In this document: piece by piece, positions 1-14,119 of the stretch
Numbering within the stretch: the stretch's first letter is position 1
How the letters are laid out: every line of letters begins with the position of its first letter
Assembly (NCBI RefSeq): GCF_963422355.1
Contig: NC_085089.1
Coordinates: forward strand, 3,313,026 to 3,377,025
Source: Corticium candelabrum
Taxonomy: Eukaryota > Porifera > Homoscleromorpha > Homosclerophorida > Plakinidae
Direction of reading: 5' to 3'
DNA length: 64,000 bases
The notes under the pieces: generated by a model
What the model saw: only the letters and a program-made list of their open reading frames with translations
Told to the model about the DNA's origin: nothing
Database searches by the model: none
Position numbers and translations under genes: made by a program

Positions 1-59
1 CTGGTACATTTATAGAAGAACAGATTATCCGGGTGAGTGCTGTAGCTGCACGTGACTTT

Positions 60-480
60 CAAGTTCTTGCTGCCCGTATATGTATTTCTAAACCGGGACA
101 TTTGGTTACATTTTCATTTGTTTTCAACGGGATAGTAACTAACAATCACTAATCTAAATCAGCCCAGGCAAAGAACGGGATCTCATTTTCTTTTCAAATC
201 TAGTAAATAATTTCTACTTTGAGCTAGTCTATCTCAGAATGGGATATCATTGATAACTCTGAACGTTAGATATTCTTCATGAGAATTCTGTCCGGCTGCT
301 AATTCTTCAGAACAGTAAAATATGCGTGTGAACAAGCTAGACATAGGAATTTCTCAGAACGGATATGCAACAACAAAAAATTTGCATACAACGGTCTAGA
401 AATTGGCTAACAATATCTAATAAATAATTTAATCTGTCTGTGCGGAAAACGGGTTACCTACTAGACATTTGGAGATCAAC
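60..480 (+). repeat. Dispersed repeat family A, copy 1
   Basis: This non-coding stretch is clearly homologous to 32336-32830. Both copies share in order the CTGCCCG block, the block AACGGGATAGTAACTAACAA, the words CAGCCCAGGCAAAGAA, and the block ending CTGCTAATTCTTCAGAAC. It lies just upstream of the WDR81 start. The motif AACGGGAT recurs several times inside the unit. I see no coding capacity or clear terminal repeats, so the class is unknown. The copy may begin before the window. Confidence 0.75.
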
Positions 481-649
481 TAGAAATATCACCCAATTTA
501 ATAATTAAATTGATTACTAGTATTACTGTTTGTTTGTACACAGTGAGATAATCCCACCATTCTGTGACATTATTCTACTCGGTTTCGTAGTCCGGACGGG
601 ACTTCAACGAGTCACGTGCAGCACTGCGCATGACAGTGTTGTGATTGTG

Positions 650-3600
650 ATGGCTGTTCCTGAAACTTCTTGCGTGGAAAAGCAGAGCAAGCATACTTCA
701 GAATGCCTTCAGAAGGAGCTGAAACTGAACGAATCTGAATTCACTGTTTGTTTGTCTCGAGATCCTACAGGGCTTAGCGCACGCTGCTTGGTAGATTTGC
801 ACTGTTGTGACAAGTCGTTTGAGTAACTGTTTCTAGAGAGTTTGTTTGCTTTAACAAACAGGTGCACAGAACTTGGCTTGAGACTGTTTCGTCGTGTGGG
901 AAGATCTTTTCGTCATTTCTCCGCATTTCACTTGAAGAGCGTAATGCCATCTTTAGTCAGACCGTGAAGATTGAGGCGCCTTTGCAGTGGGTTTACGTGA
1001 GCGTGATACCGAAAGATGCAACTGTCTTGCCTGGGTAAGCGAACAGACTATTTTTATTTCTAGTTAATTTAATTGGTAGCCTACTGAATATGTTTTGCCA
1101 ATAGATGTGTGGGACCTGTTCCCAACCATGACGTGGATGACAACAGCAAACGTTCCTTGCTGGGTTACGTTGACCAACTAGCGGCTTTAGAGAGAAGAAG
1201 AATTTGGCGGCAATTTGACCACTTTCGGTCTCACCTGAATGACAGGAATGAAACTCAACCAGTCACAGCAGTAAGTAGTCCAATATTCTACTGTATTATG
1301 AATTTTGACTGCTGTAGCATTTAACCAGAGGCGCGCATGCGTTATGAGGAATTCAGTCAGTGCTAAAAAGACTCTCTAGCAGGTTAAAGTTGTGAAGAAA
1401 TAAAGTATTTTAACACCTATTTTGTTAAAAGACTTTTAAATACGTTAAGTTAAATAAAGTCTGTTTAATAGAGTTAAAAACTCAAAATTTTTTAGTTGTG
1501 CGGCAGTGAAGACATGATGTAAATCCAATTGTACTGTTTAACCCAGATGCATACACTGATCAAAATCCAGTTCACAACCTCCAAGGAACAAATCAAGAAC
1601 AGGAAGATGAAACATCTTTCTACATGCACCAGTTATAAATCTCATGCACTGAGGATTTTTGTCGTTCAACCTTAAATCATGGAATTCAATCTGCAAATGC
1701 AAAACATGTATTCATGAGAGAGATATTGCAGTCCACTTGGTCAACACTATTCACTATTGTCTTCACTATTCAATTCTACCTAGTGGTACTACTATTCTTT
1801 GCTCTCTGCCTAATACACGATCTTCAGGCCGGCACTGAAGACGATGCAAGTTTAGTTGACACGCACATTTATACGAGAAGTCTGAAATATGGTTGGGAGC
1901 TTCCCTGATCCTGTTGCAGTAACCAACACAGAGCAGGAACTGTACTAAGCTGATGTGTCATAGTCTACTGTAGTGAAGTAGATTAGTTGACTAGATCAGT
2001 TAAGTGGTTGACAAAAGGAACACGTAAAGCTAAAACAGGTCATGCATCTTACCCTAAGAAGCAATGAGAGTGGATGTCTGTTGAAGTTCAACGAAGAAGC
2101 TGCCATTTGGTCTATGCTTAATGCAGACTATCTAACCAAGTGATTGAAGACATTCTACATTGTTTTTTCAATACCAGACTGAATTTAACACGGGTACTAG
2201 CCTCGACACTAGGTCTCCCTTTGCTTTCGGTGGTTTGACCGCGCGAGGATAGCAACAGGACTGAATCACGTGATGTTCTCTCCGAAAAGCAAAGGGAACA
2301 TCACGTGATTCAGTCCCGTTGCTATCTTCGCACGGTCAGATCACCGAAAGCAAAGGGAGGCCTAGTGTCGAGGCTACACGGGTACTATATTTCACACTGA
2401 CTGAATTCTTTACAACACATGTACTAAGGTTACAGTAATACAGCTGTGGATGGACAACTGGCCAATTGGAATGCAGTGCATGTGCTCATTGTCATGGCTG
2501 TTGTTAATTAGCATGCCAGATGCATCAATGTGTCCAGCCCTTTACTCACACTCTTCATATTAATTAGCAGGTGCCAGTATGTGTGCAGCAGTTGTTCATA
2601 ACGTAAGCTAGCAGCCAAGGTTTTTGCACTTTAGTGCTTCTTCATTTATAACACATAGCATATGCAACATTGATCTGGGACAGGGAGGGGGTGTTTATTA
2701 CTTTTGGAAGACAAGTCCCTGCTAAATAGTAAGATGAGTAATTAATTGCTTGAGAATTTCTTTGTAGCTTGAATTTGTTTGCTCTAGCTTTGAATAGTGT
2801 AGTAACGGGTACTCACTAGTTGTATAGGCTCTGTGCTTAACAGATGTACAACAGTAAGCAATTTGTACCATTAAGAGATCGTTGTTATATTACTTTTGAG
2901 TTATGTGTATTAGACACATCATCTTTATTGGACACTTTCCCAAAAAGTTTGAATACCACTGCTCGAGACACTGCATAACAAGACACAATAGAAGTAGTGT
3001 ACATACATACGTACATGCATGTAAGAGGTTTAGGCGGGTTGTGAAAATATGTCGCCATAAGTCATTGAACTTATTTAGAACTTGCATTGCAACTCTTCTT
3101 AATGAACACATTTAAAATTTTATTTTGTAATTTTATGGTCTTGAAATATTTCAATGTTAATTTGTATCATTTGTTTGGATATAGGCTTTTGTTTCTGATT
3201 TTGTTCGGCACATGTATGGCGTTGAACTGATGAAACTTGTACCATGTGACTCACCATCAAGCTTTGATACTACCAGTACTACCAGTAGAATTATGCCGTG
3301 TCTGTGTCATCCAAACATTTTACCCTTATTTGCTGCTCTTGAAGGACAGGATGCATTTTACCTGTTGCAACCATATATTGAACATACTTTACATGATCTC
3401 ATATTCTTTACACCTGCAGTGCTAGTGAATTCCAGTGTAAAGCAGCAGTTTTTGGTCTACCAACTGTTGCAGGGACTAGCAGAGGTACACAGCCATGGTA
3501 TTCCCCAGAATTATCTTGACATGTCAAGTATTCTGGTTGATGAGAAACTTTGGATTAAATTACCACCTCCTTCTCTTTTTATTTCTGAGTCAATGAAGGA

Positions 3601-6600
3601 AAGTGTCAAGAAAGTCCCACATTTGTCTGATTCTTTTGTGGAAACTAAGAGTAAAGATGATGTGTTGAACAACTCAGCACAGACTGACTTGCTGAAGTAT
3701 ACAAAGCAGTGGCTACTTGGAGGGATTAGCAACTTTGACTATCTGATGCTGTTAAACCATGCAGCAGGACGTGAAGTAGGAAATTTTAATCACCATGCAG
3801 TTATGCCATGGATTATGGATTTCTCAGTGCCATACGGTGGGTGGAGAGATTTTACAAAGAGCAAGTATCGGTTAAATAAGGGTGACAGCCAGCTGGATTT
3901 TACATATGAGGTCACAAGAATGGGTTCTTCGGACACATCTGTTGGTCTTGGTGTTCTTCCGCCTCATCATATCTCAGACCTGCTTTCAGACTTAACATGC
4001 TATGTCTACTTGGCTCGACAAACGCAAAAAGATGTGCTGTGTGCTCACGTTCGTCCTCTCTGGGTTCCGAATGAGTACCCACGAAGTATCCAGCGTATTC
4101 AAATTTGGACGCCAGATGAGTGCATTCCTCAATTCTTTATTGATCCATCAGTATTTAGTTCTATTCATCCTGACCTCCCAGACTTGGAAGTTCCATCATG
4201 GGCTGATTCTCCTGAAGATTTTGTTCATCAGCATATGGCTGCATTGGAAAGCAGCCACGTGTCAGAAAATCTACATCATTGGATTGACATTGCTTTTGGA
4301 TACAAATTGTCTGGGACGGCTGCGCTGAAGGCTAAGAACATTGTTTTATCATTAGTAAACCCTCAAGAAAAACCAAAGAACTGTGGAGCTGTACAATTGT
4401 TTACAACTCCACATCCCAAACGTAAAGCTTTTTTAAAGAGCCTTTCGCTTATATTGAGTGCTGAAAAAGGTTTGGCACACAGTGTGTTTGTCCCAGTGAA
4501 GTCAAACAGGTGCATGTTTGTTGATAGTGATTCAGTTGTCAAAATTAGGAAATTTGAAGAGCAGACGAAGGCAGAAAGTAGTAAGCTGTCTCATAAGAAT
4601 TCAGATAGTCACGGTGTAGAACAGATGAGTCCTAAAGAGGCAGGTACACCAGAATTTGTTGTTGAATATCCAGCACCAGTCCTGTTGGACAGTCTGGCTT
4701 CTAGGACTTCTCCGGAGAGAGGCACGACAGAAACAGTAAATAGCTCAAAGTCAGTAGAAGCGACAGCAACAACAGACACATCGGATTCTCGTTCCAAGTT
4801 GTCTACATTCTGGAAGCAGAAAAGTGGAACTGCACCACCAGCTAAACAATCACTAGTTAATTATGGGGAGCATCTAATTGAGCTTCAGGAAGACTATAAT
4901 CCATTGGTGCTAATGGAGGAGCTTAAATCATTGGCAAAGTTTGGTATTTCCTTCTTAGATAGGCAGAAAGGAATTGAACAGGTTTCTGTTGGATGTGTGA
5001 TGTGAAATTGGTTTAGTTTTGAATGTATTTCTGTGTAGGTGCTTGTCGAAGGCTCAGACATTACACAACACTGTGGTTTAGATGATCATATTCATAATGA
5101 TCTGTTGTCGGTAGCTACACTAATTATCGAGGTGCTGTGTTCTCAGAAAATTGGTGTTATCTTTCAGCAATCCGATCTTGCATCCAAGAGATCAATTTAC
5201 ATGAAGCTTCTACAAACTCGAGAGATTCAGTTGCCAGGATTTGCACTAGCATTTGTCGAGAAGGTCTTTGCTGTGTGCTTAGATGAGAATGGGTATTTTC
5301 GGCGAGTTGATTCATCTTTGGCTTTGGCCCCACCACGGCTGTTGGTGTCCGAATTCAATGAACAGCTTATCTTTCCTCAATATTTTGTTAGTTTGTATGA
5401 GTTTATCAGTTTCTTGGTAAGCAATGTGGAAGCATCTGAGCAGTCGTGGACTCAGAACCCTGTTGATATTGCCCAGGAGAATTTGCCAAAGATATTCCCA
5501 ATGCTTGATGCAGAAGGAGTTGATTTGTTGTTGCCATATCTTTGTCCTCTATTTGAGCTTTCTGACACACGGTTTACAGCAACTTTGCACCTGTTTGGGC
5601 AAATATCAAAACGGTTGGGTCCACATAAAACTACTGGTTTGTTTCTGAAATCGATATCAGTGGTCATGGATCATCCACCGAATGCGGCTGGTCATGCCAG
5701 CCTGATGTTTAGACCATTCATACAGCAGCTAATTAGTGGTTTTGGCTTACAGGTGTTTCTTGAGCGATTTGTCTCATTTTTGGTCAATGCTTTAGTAAGA
5801 ACTCAAGAATCTGCTGTCAAAGGTGCAGGAGACACAAAAGTTGAATCTGAAGAAATAAGCTCTAACAGGCGGTGTGAAGTTGTCACATTGAAGAGCTCTA
5901 TTTCTTTTGTTGAGGAAGTAGCAAGCAGGTCTAGCCATCAGTCTAGCTTGACTGTAGCTGATGTGCAAGATGGGCTACTGAGTACTGTAGATTCATGTAT
6001 CCACCTGGAAGCAGGCAACACAGATGATGCAACAGACGATGCAGTAGATGCAGATGGAGGTTATTCTAGAGAACACCTTACCACATTTTCTACTCAACAG
6101 AGTAATGAAAACGTAGACGACACGACACAAGGAGATAGCAAAGTTGATGATTTAGTAGAGACAGCTGTAGCGTGGTCTTCCAAGGTTGTGAATACTACAT
6201 GTGAGCCACTGTTGGATAGATCGAATGTTCAGCCATCGGAGCTCAGAACAGTGGATGTAACAAAGGTAGCTATGGATACTCTAGAATGGCTGATACAGTT
6301 TATAGGACCTGTTCTCACATCAGCCCACCTGGTGGTGCCTTTGCTAAAGAGTTTGACTGCTATTCAGCCAGCAGGAGATCATTTTGTAATGAAAAACTCT
6401 TCTATTTTGAATGTACTCATGTCTATTGTGGATATATTTGGAAAGCACATTTTTCTAGAGCAGTATGTACGGTTTGCTGCTGAGACTGTAAGACGGATGT
6501 GATTGCTCAGGTAGTAATTGTGTTTGAATTTTTATTGTGATTGTAGGTTAAAGCTTGTGAAAAAAGAATGACAGCTAAGATGGAAGCAAGTCTGAGTGCA

Positions 6601-9172
6601 GTAATTGTACTTATGAGACAGTGTATTGTGCAGTTGCCAGATTCAACTCTGTATAGTCAGATGGAGGTGTGTACTGAATCCAATGAAAGATGGGCTGTTG
6701 TGTGACTTTAGTTTGTGTGCAGATGCTGTCACAGCAGATCTTCCAACGTGTCATTTCTATTTTGTCATCTCCTTCACTTTTATTTCCTTCTGGATCAAAA
6801 ATTCGACTCAAAATCTGTCACGAGCTGCTAGACACATTGCTGGCAATAGGGAATCAACTTGGTAGAGAGGATGCACATCTGGTTCTTACAATACCTTTGC
6901 AGCAGTTCTTTTCTTCATTTGATCGTGTAATACCTGCAACTTCTCCAGATAGTCATAGCTCAATCAAGGCTGGTATTAAGTACTCCATCAACTTGAGACA
7001 CGAACAACTTGGCATTCACGAAGAGCCCATCATAGATTCTGAAATTGTACACCCTCACACTGAGGAGCACGTAGCTGCTAATGTATTGTCACAGTTGCAG
7101 GATGTGTTTAGCCCCGAATTGGCTCAAACAGCATATGTGCCGTTTTGCCAGTTGATTGGACAAATCAATATGAGACGAATGCTGTACAATGCTGACTTGA
7201 TAGAACAGGTCTCATATCGCCACATTGAGCAAGATCAACAGAAATCCACTCAGAGACTTCATCAGCCTAGACAAACAACACCGAGTAAGGATGATGCTAA
7301 AAAACTTCACTTGGTTGTTGTTGATGCAACCCATAAAAATCCATTACAACCGGGTTCATCAGATGATGACTCTGAAGAGGAAGAAGAAAACCTGAAACAT
7401 ATGAAGTTTGGACCTACATCATGGTTTGTTCATCTGAGTAATGATGTGACACCAATTTCCACTGCTACATCTCTTCAAGCAAATGAAGCTGGCATAGCAG
7501 AGCTGTCTCCAGGTTCATTGACCGACCAACTGCTAAACCAGCTTGAAGCTGCTCGAATGGACTTTAACCAGAAGGTGGGGTCTGGATCTAGTGATCGTGG
7601 AAGCATTAGTAACACTGAGGGCATTACACAGGAACGGTATACCACAAACTATCAGAGTCTTGTTAGTTAATGCAACAGATAGATGTTGTTTGTTGTGTTG
7701 CAGCTCTACTAAAAGTGTACCTATGCAGCATCTGGAAGGAAACTGGCTTCAACATTGGAAGAATCAGTTGGGTTGGTTAACTTTGTAAAAAGCTTTTTGT
7801 AGCTGTTTTTATGTTTTCTGAATTAGGTTTCATTGTGCAATCTCCGTTTAGTTGTGATCAGTTGAAGCTACAAGCATACAGTGGTGGTTATTGTGTTGTC
7901 AAATTGTTTAAGTGATTTTAGTTAAGATAATATGTGAATTTTAGGACATGCTGGCTGTATTCGTTCTTTGTGTGTGGTTGAGGGATGTGGGATATTTCTC
8001 TCAGGTAGTAGGGATCGAACAGTTCGGTTGTGGAACTTGCGCAGTCAAGGAAATGGTTCAGCTGAGGTCAAGAGTCAACTCACATACCGTCGTCACCAAA
8101 AAACCGTTTTTGCAGTGGAATATTTAGAGAGAACAAGCTCAGTTATCTCTTGCAGTGGATCCATTCATGTAAGCTTTAGTTGATACCAAACTGTTGATGA
8201 TTTTAAATTGTAGTTTTGAAACTGTAGATTTGGAATCCAGACACTTCACAGTGTCTGAAAAGACTGGTGTCAACTGGAGGCTCTGCTTCAGCTATGAGCT
8301 GCTTACCACCACCGCATTCAACTGCCGTTGTTGCAACAGTAGCTGGGTCGTTGAGGTATTATTGTAGACTATGTAGTTGAAACTTATTGCATGCTAGCAT
8401 CTCCAATTGTTGTTCTAGATTTGTTGATGTTCGGATTGGAAGTTTGATGCATGACTGGAGAATCTCTTCAGCAGGTGAGGGGTGTTTCGTTTTGTGTATG
8501 ATGCACTGAAGTGCACCATAAATGTTATCTTTACAGGCATTCCTAAAAGCACATGTGTTGATCAAGCTGGTCACTATGTCTTAGTTGGATTATCGTCTGG
8601 TGTTGTAACATTGTTGGATGTTAGAACTGGACTGAGTGTGAAGACATGGAAACCTCATGACGCAGAGATAGTGAAAGTAGTAAAGTGTTGTTACCTGTCG
8701 TTTCAGCACTCATCAATGTCTTGTGACAGATACGAGCTATTGCAGACAGGTTTGTTGTTGCTTCACAGGATGGACGATTGAGTATGTGGAAGAGCAGTAA
8801 TGGCTCACTGGTGTCATTTCTGAAAGGTGTAGTTGCTTGTTTGTTTGCTATGATTCCCGCATCTCTTTATTAGAGGGACTTGTAGGGCACACAGAGGGAG
8901 TGTTTGATTGTCAACTATTTCGCGATGATGTTATTTCAGTGACATCTAGCAAGCTGGGAATACATGCAACACACAACAGAGAGGTAAAACTCATTGAATC
9001 ACAGTGTGTTCCTGGGTAACTTGTAATTGCGCTTTTGTCCTAGTCAACATTTACTTCACATCGGATCAGGCCAGACATAGTAAAGACCAGTATGAGCACC
9101 CTGGACTTGGTACCCTTGAGTCGTGAGCTGATTGTAGGAACAGATAGTGGTCAGATATACTTGCTAGCCTAG
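650..9172 (+). CDS. WDR81: WDR81: BEACH and WD40 repeat protein
   Basis: In animals WDR81 acts with WDR91 on endosomes to restrain PI3-kinase class III activity and support endosome maturation and aggrephagy. Sixteen exons join in frame: 650-790, 841-1034, 1105-1270, 3185-4981, 5039-6487, 6547-6666, 6723-7636, 7704-7771, 7827-7886, 7945-8168, 8228-8355, 8419-8474, 8537-8676, 8730-8826, 8874-8983, 9044-9172. They total 5793 nt, or 1930 aa; human WDR81 is about 1941 aa. A pseudokinase-like N-terminal part (HPNILPLFAALEG, HSHGIPQNYLD) is followed by the BEACH domain at about residues 340-545 (ISNFDYLMLLNHAAGRE, KSKYRLNKGDSQLDFTYE, WTPDECIPQFF). A long helical middle follows, then WD40 blades from about residue 1594 (GSRDRTVRLWNL). 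The ATG at 650 is the first in its frame. Intron 1 (50 nt) is the least certain join. Identity is very secure. Confidence 0.93.
2198..2376. mobile_element. Fold-back MITE in WDR81 intron 3, 9-bp TSD
   Basis: The 179-bp unit is a near-perfect palindrome. Its left arm starts TAGCCTCGACACTAGG and its right arm ends with the reverse complement, and the arms match for about 80 bp (CACGTGAT and GGACTGAATC blocks in both). It is flanked by exact 9-bp direct repeats CACGGGTAC at 2189-2197 and 2377-2385. It has no coding capacity. The terminus and duplication length resemble those of the large transposon at 33120-41390. Confidence 0.85.
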
Positions 9173-9300
9173 CATTTATACTACTGTACTAACATATTAT
9201 ATGGTAATATTTGTATTGCAATTTGATATTTGTGATGTGATTGCTTGTATTTGATGTGTACATATAAATTGATCTTTACAGTATTGAGTCATCATGAGTG

Positions 9301-9560
<260 letters not shown>

Positions 9561-9651
<91 letters not shown>
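9561..9651. repeat. (GT)n microsatellite
   Basis: About 42 GT units with slightly degenerate 3' edge (TATGTGTGCG). Confidence 0.98.
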
Positions 9652-9900
9652 CGTGCATGGCAAAGGCCCCTGATTGTGACAAAGTCCTTCCGCCACTAGG
9701 GTCCGGGTGGGACTTTGGGTGCCCACACCACAGTTGGCTTGCAGTCAGGGCTCCTGCAAGTACCTGGCCAGGCTTCAAGAGATTGCTTAGCACGGCCCAT
9801 AGCTCCTGCGTAGTGCACAGGAATCCAGCCATCTGACTGGGGGTGTGACTGTCTAACGGCAGCTTCTTATCCATATACCATTTGCCATTTGCTTGTCTTT
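9652..9900 (+). repeat. Dispersed repeat family D, copy 1
   Basis: The segment matches, in reverse orientation, 50450-50600 in a POLR3A intron; shared words include the CTGGCCAGG, GCTAAGCAATCTC and GCAGGAGCTAT blocks read on the opposite strand. It follows directly on a microsatellite in both places. No coding role is seen. Confidence 0.6.
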
Positions 9901-11235
9901 TGCAATCAATGTGGAGCGAAAGGATTTCCATTTCCCTGTAATAATGCTGTGTCTGACATGTTGTGTAGTACAAGATCTTCTATCTTGTGATTGCATGGGT
10001 TTCTTCATCTTTCATAGGTTAATTAACTTTAAAAATTCCAATTTGTCTTAACATTGACTGTTGGTACTAGAGACCAAACTTTGAAATGATTTGTTGTCTT
10101 TTGAATATGTAGCTGTCTTTTTGTACAGTTGATACATGAAATTTTCCTGTTATGTGACACTAGTTACTGGTTAGTGTTTTACACTGACCAGGAACCATAC
10201 AGCAGACCGTGATGGTATCTGTGAGGTAATACAGTAGTAGCAATATTGAGAGCTGCTATACCTCCCACTGTAATGGTACAATATTGATATCACTATCACC
10301 TAATTAATAGTTGTAAAAGTACTAGCCACTTCATTATTGTTACAATTACCTGGTAAAGCCAGGTTCGTTGCTGTTTCTTATTACTAAGCACCATGTCTTC
10401 ACAGTGACATGTCCGAGACCTCTGACAATTGCCATTTATTTTAGAAACCTGATGTGGCTTGGTATGACGAAGATATAGGTAGTGGTTGGACCGGCACCTG
10501 TCTAATGATGCTGGCAACCAATTTCACTATTATACTGTCTAGAACAACTAAACCATGGCTGTGTCTCTGGCACATGTTGGTATTTATATCCTGTGCTAAC
10601 ATATTCGAGAATAGTTCGGATTTGTGCTTTGTTCATTTCACAATGAATTGTTGCTGATTGTCATATTACTGTACTTGTTACTTCCTGTTAATTTTAGTTG
10701 TTGCTGAGACTGGAATGCATCACAGTTTCTGACTCTAATTGTATGCTATGCATTTTGTACTAGTGAAGGTTTAGAAAAGTCTCCTGTGGACCACTGGTTA
10801 GCAAAAGCTATAACCAATGCTGAAATATACTTCACATGATACGAGGTAAGCAGTCTGCTTGTATGTGCAAGGCAGTATATTGCCAGCCTGAGATCAAGTA
10901 TCTTATTTCCACAGAAATTTGTCATATGTACTCTGAATTCATCACTAGAGGCATATCACTTTAGCATTACATGTTGCCACTAATTCAGTGTTATATGGAG
11001 CACTTGGAACTACAAAAAAGGATTAAAACTTTAAAAATGGACAAATGTACATCCCAACTGACTACTAATATGACATCTATGGTCAATAGCATGGAACTAT
11101 CTTTGTTCCACGTCCTGTTTCCTTCATGTATTTCAGAACTTTAATGTTCATCAAACGTTACGTGCCTTACAGATGTCATTTGAGAATATTCTCTGAAATG
11201 AATGAAAGCCAAGTGAATTATTAATGAATATTAAA
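9901..11235. other. Intergenic, no gene recognised
   Basis: AT-rich spacer between the end of WDR81 and the 3' end of the deoxynucleoside kinase gene. I see no conserved coding segment, RNA gene or repeat shared with the rest of the window. Confidence 0.5.
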
Positions 11236-13332
<2,097 letters not shown>

Positions 13333-13392
13333 ACGGGTGTTTGACAGATGCAACTCTATAGGCTAGCGCTCGGGTGGACGTTCGAGGTTAAA
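13333..13392. promoter_or_regulatory. 60-bp divergent promoter region
   Basis: The start codons of the kinase (13332, minus) and the Lys/Ser-rich gene (13393, plus) are separated by only 60 bp, so both must share core promoter sequence, and transcription may start inside the neighbouring gene's leader. I see no TATA box. The second start lies in AAAATGGCGG, a good Kozak context. The call is inferred from gene layout. Confidence 0.55.
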
Positions 13393-14035
13393 ATGGCGGC
13401 ATGTTCCAGTCATCATTCAAGTAAGTGAAGTCTGACAATCAGATTGTTGTCATTTGTCGAAACGGGGCGGCATGTCTTTGCCGCTAAGCTTTGTTTGCTT
13501 CTAAATATTATGCTGCGCGTGGTCGGTGCCACACTTATCTGTGACTTCTGTCTTCACAGCAGCGAGTTTTTGTGCAATGGGTAATGTGTGTTTACAAACA
13601 AATAGATTAATTGAGACTTTTTACTCGTATTTTTACCGGAATTGCTCACTGTACACTTGATATCCACAACATGAACGTGACAACAAACACTGACACGTAG
13701 AGATGTACACCCGGACTAGGTAAATAGTTTTCTAGTGCTGCTCTATTATTGAAATTATAGACAGGAGGTGCTCTTTTGTCTCAGGTAGACTTACTGTTGA
13801 TAAATATTTAACTGAGGTTTATTTCAGATTTATGATTAATTTAATTTTGTGTTGTCGTTTTGTCACGTGATTTTTTATTGTTAGATTAATTAATTAATTA
13901 ATTTTAGATAAATTAATTGAATGTATATGATGTTTGCAATTGACTTGCTATGTTTAGACTATAGAACTTAGATAGTTCTTGTCTAAGTTTTCCATGCACA
14001 TTTGTTCTTTTTTGTTTAGAGTGATAGCTGTTAGG

Positions 14036-14119
<84 letters not shown>

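Noticed and set aside
530..649. N-terminal extension of WDR81
   Set aside because: The frame is open but contains no ATG before 650; upstream initiation would need TTG.
13333..13353. Upstream start for the deoxynucleoside kinase
   Set aside because: The codon at 13353 is TTG; the first ATG in frame is at 13332.
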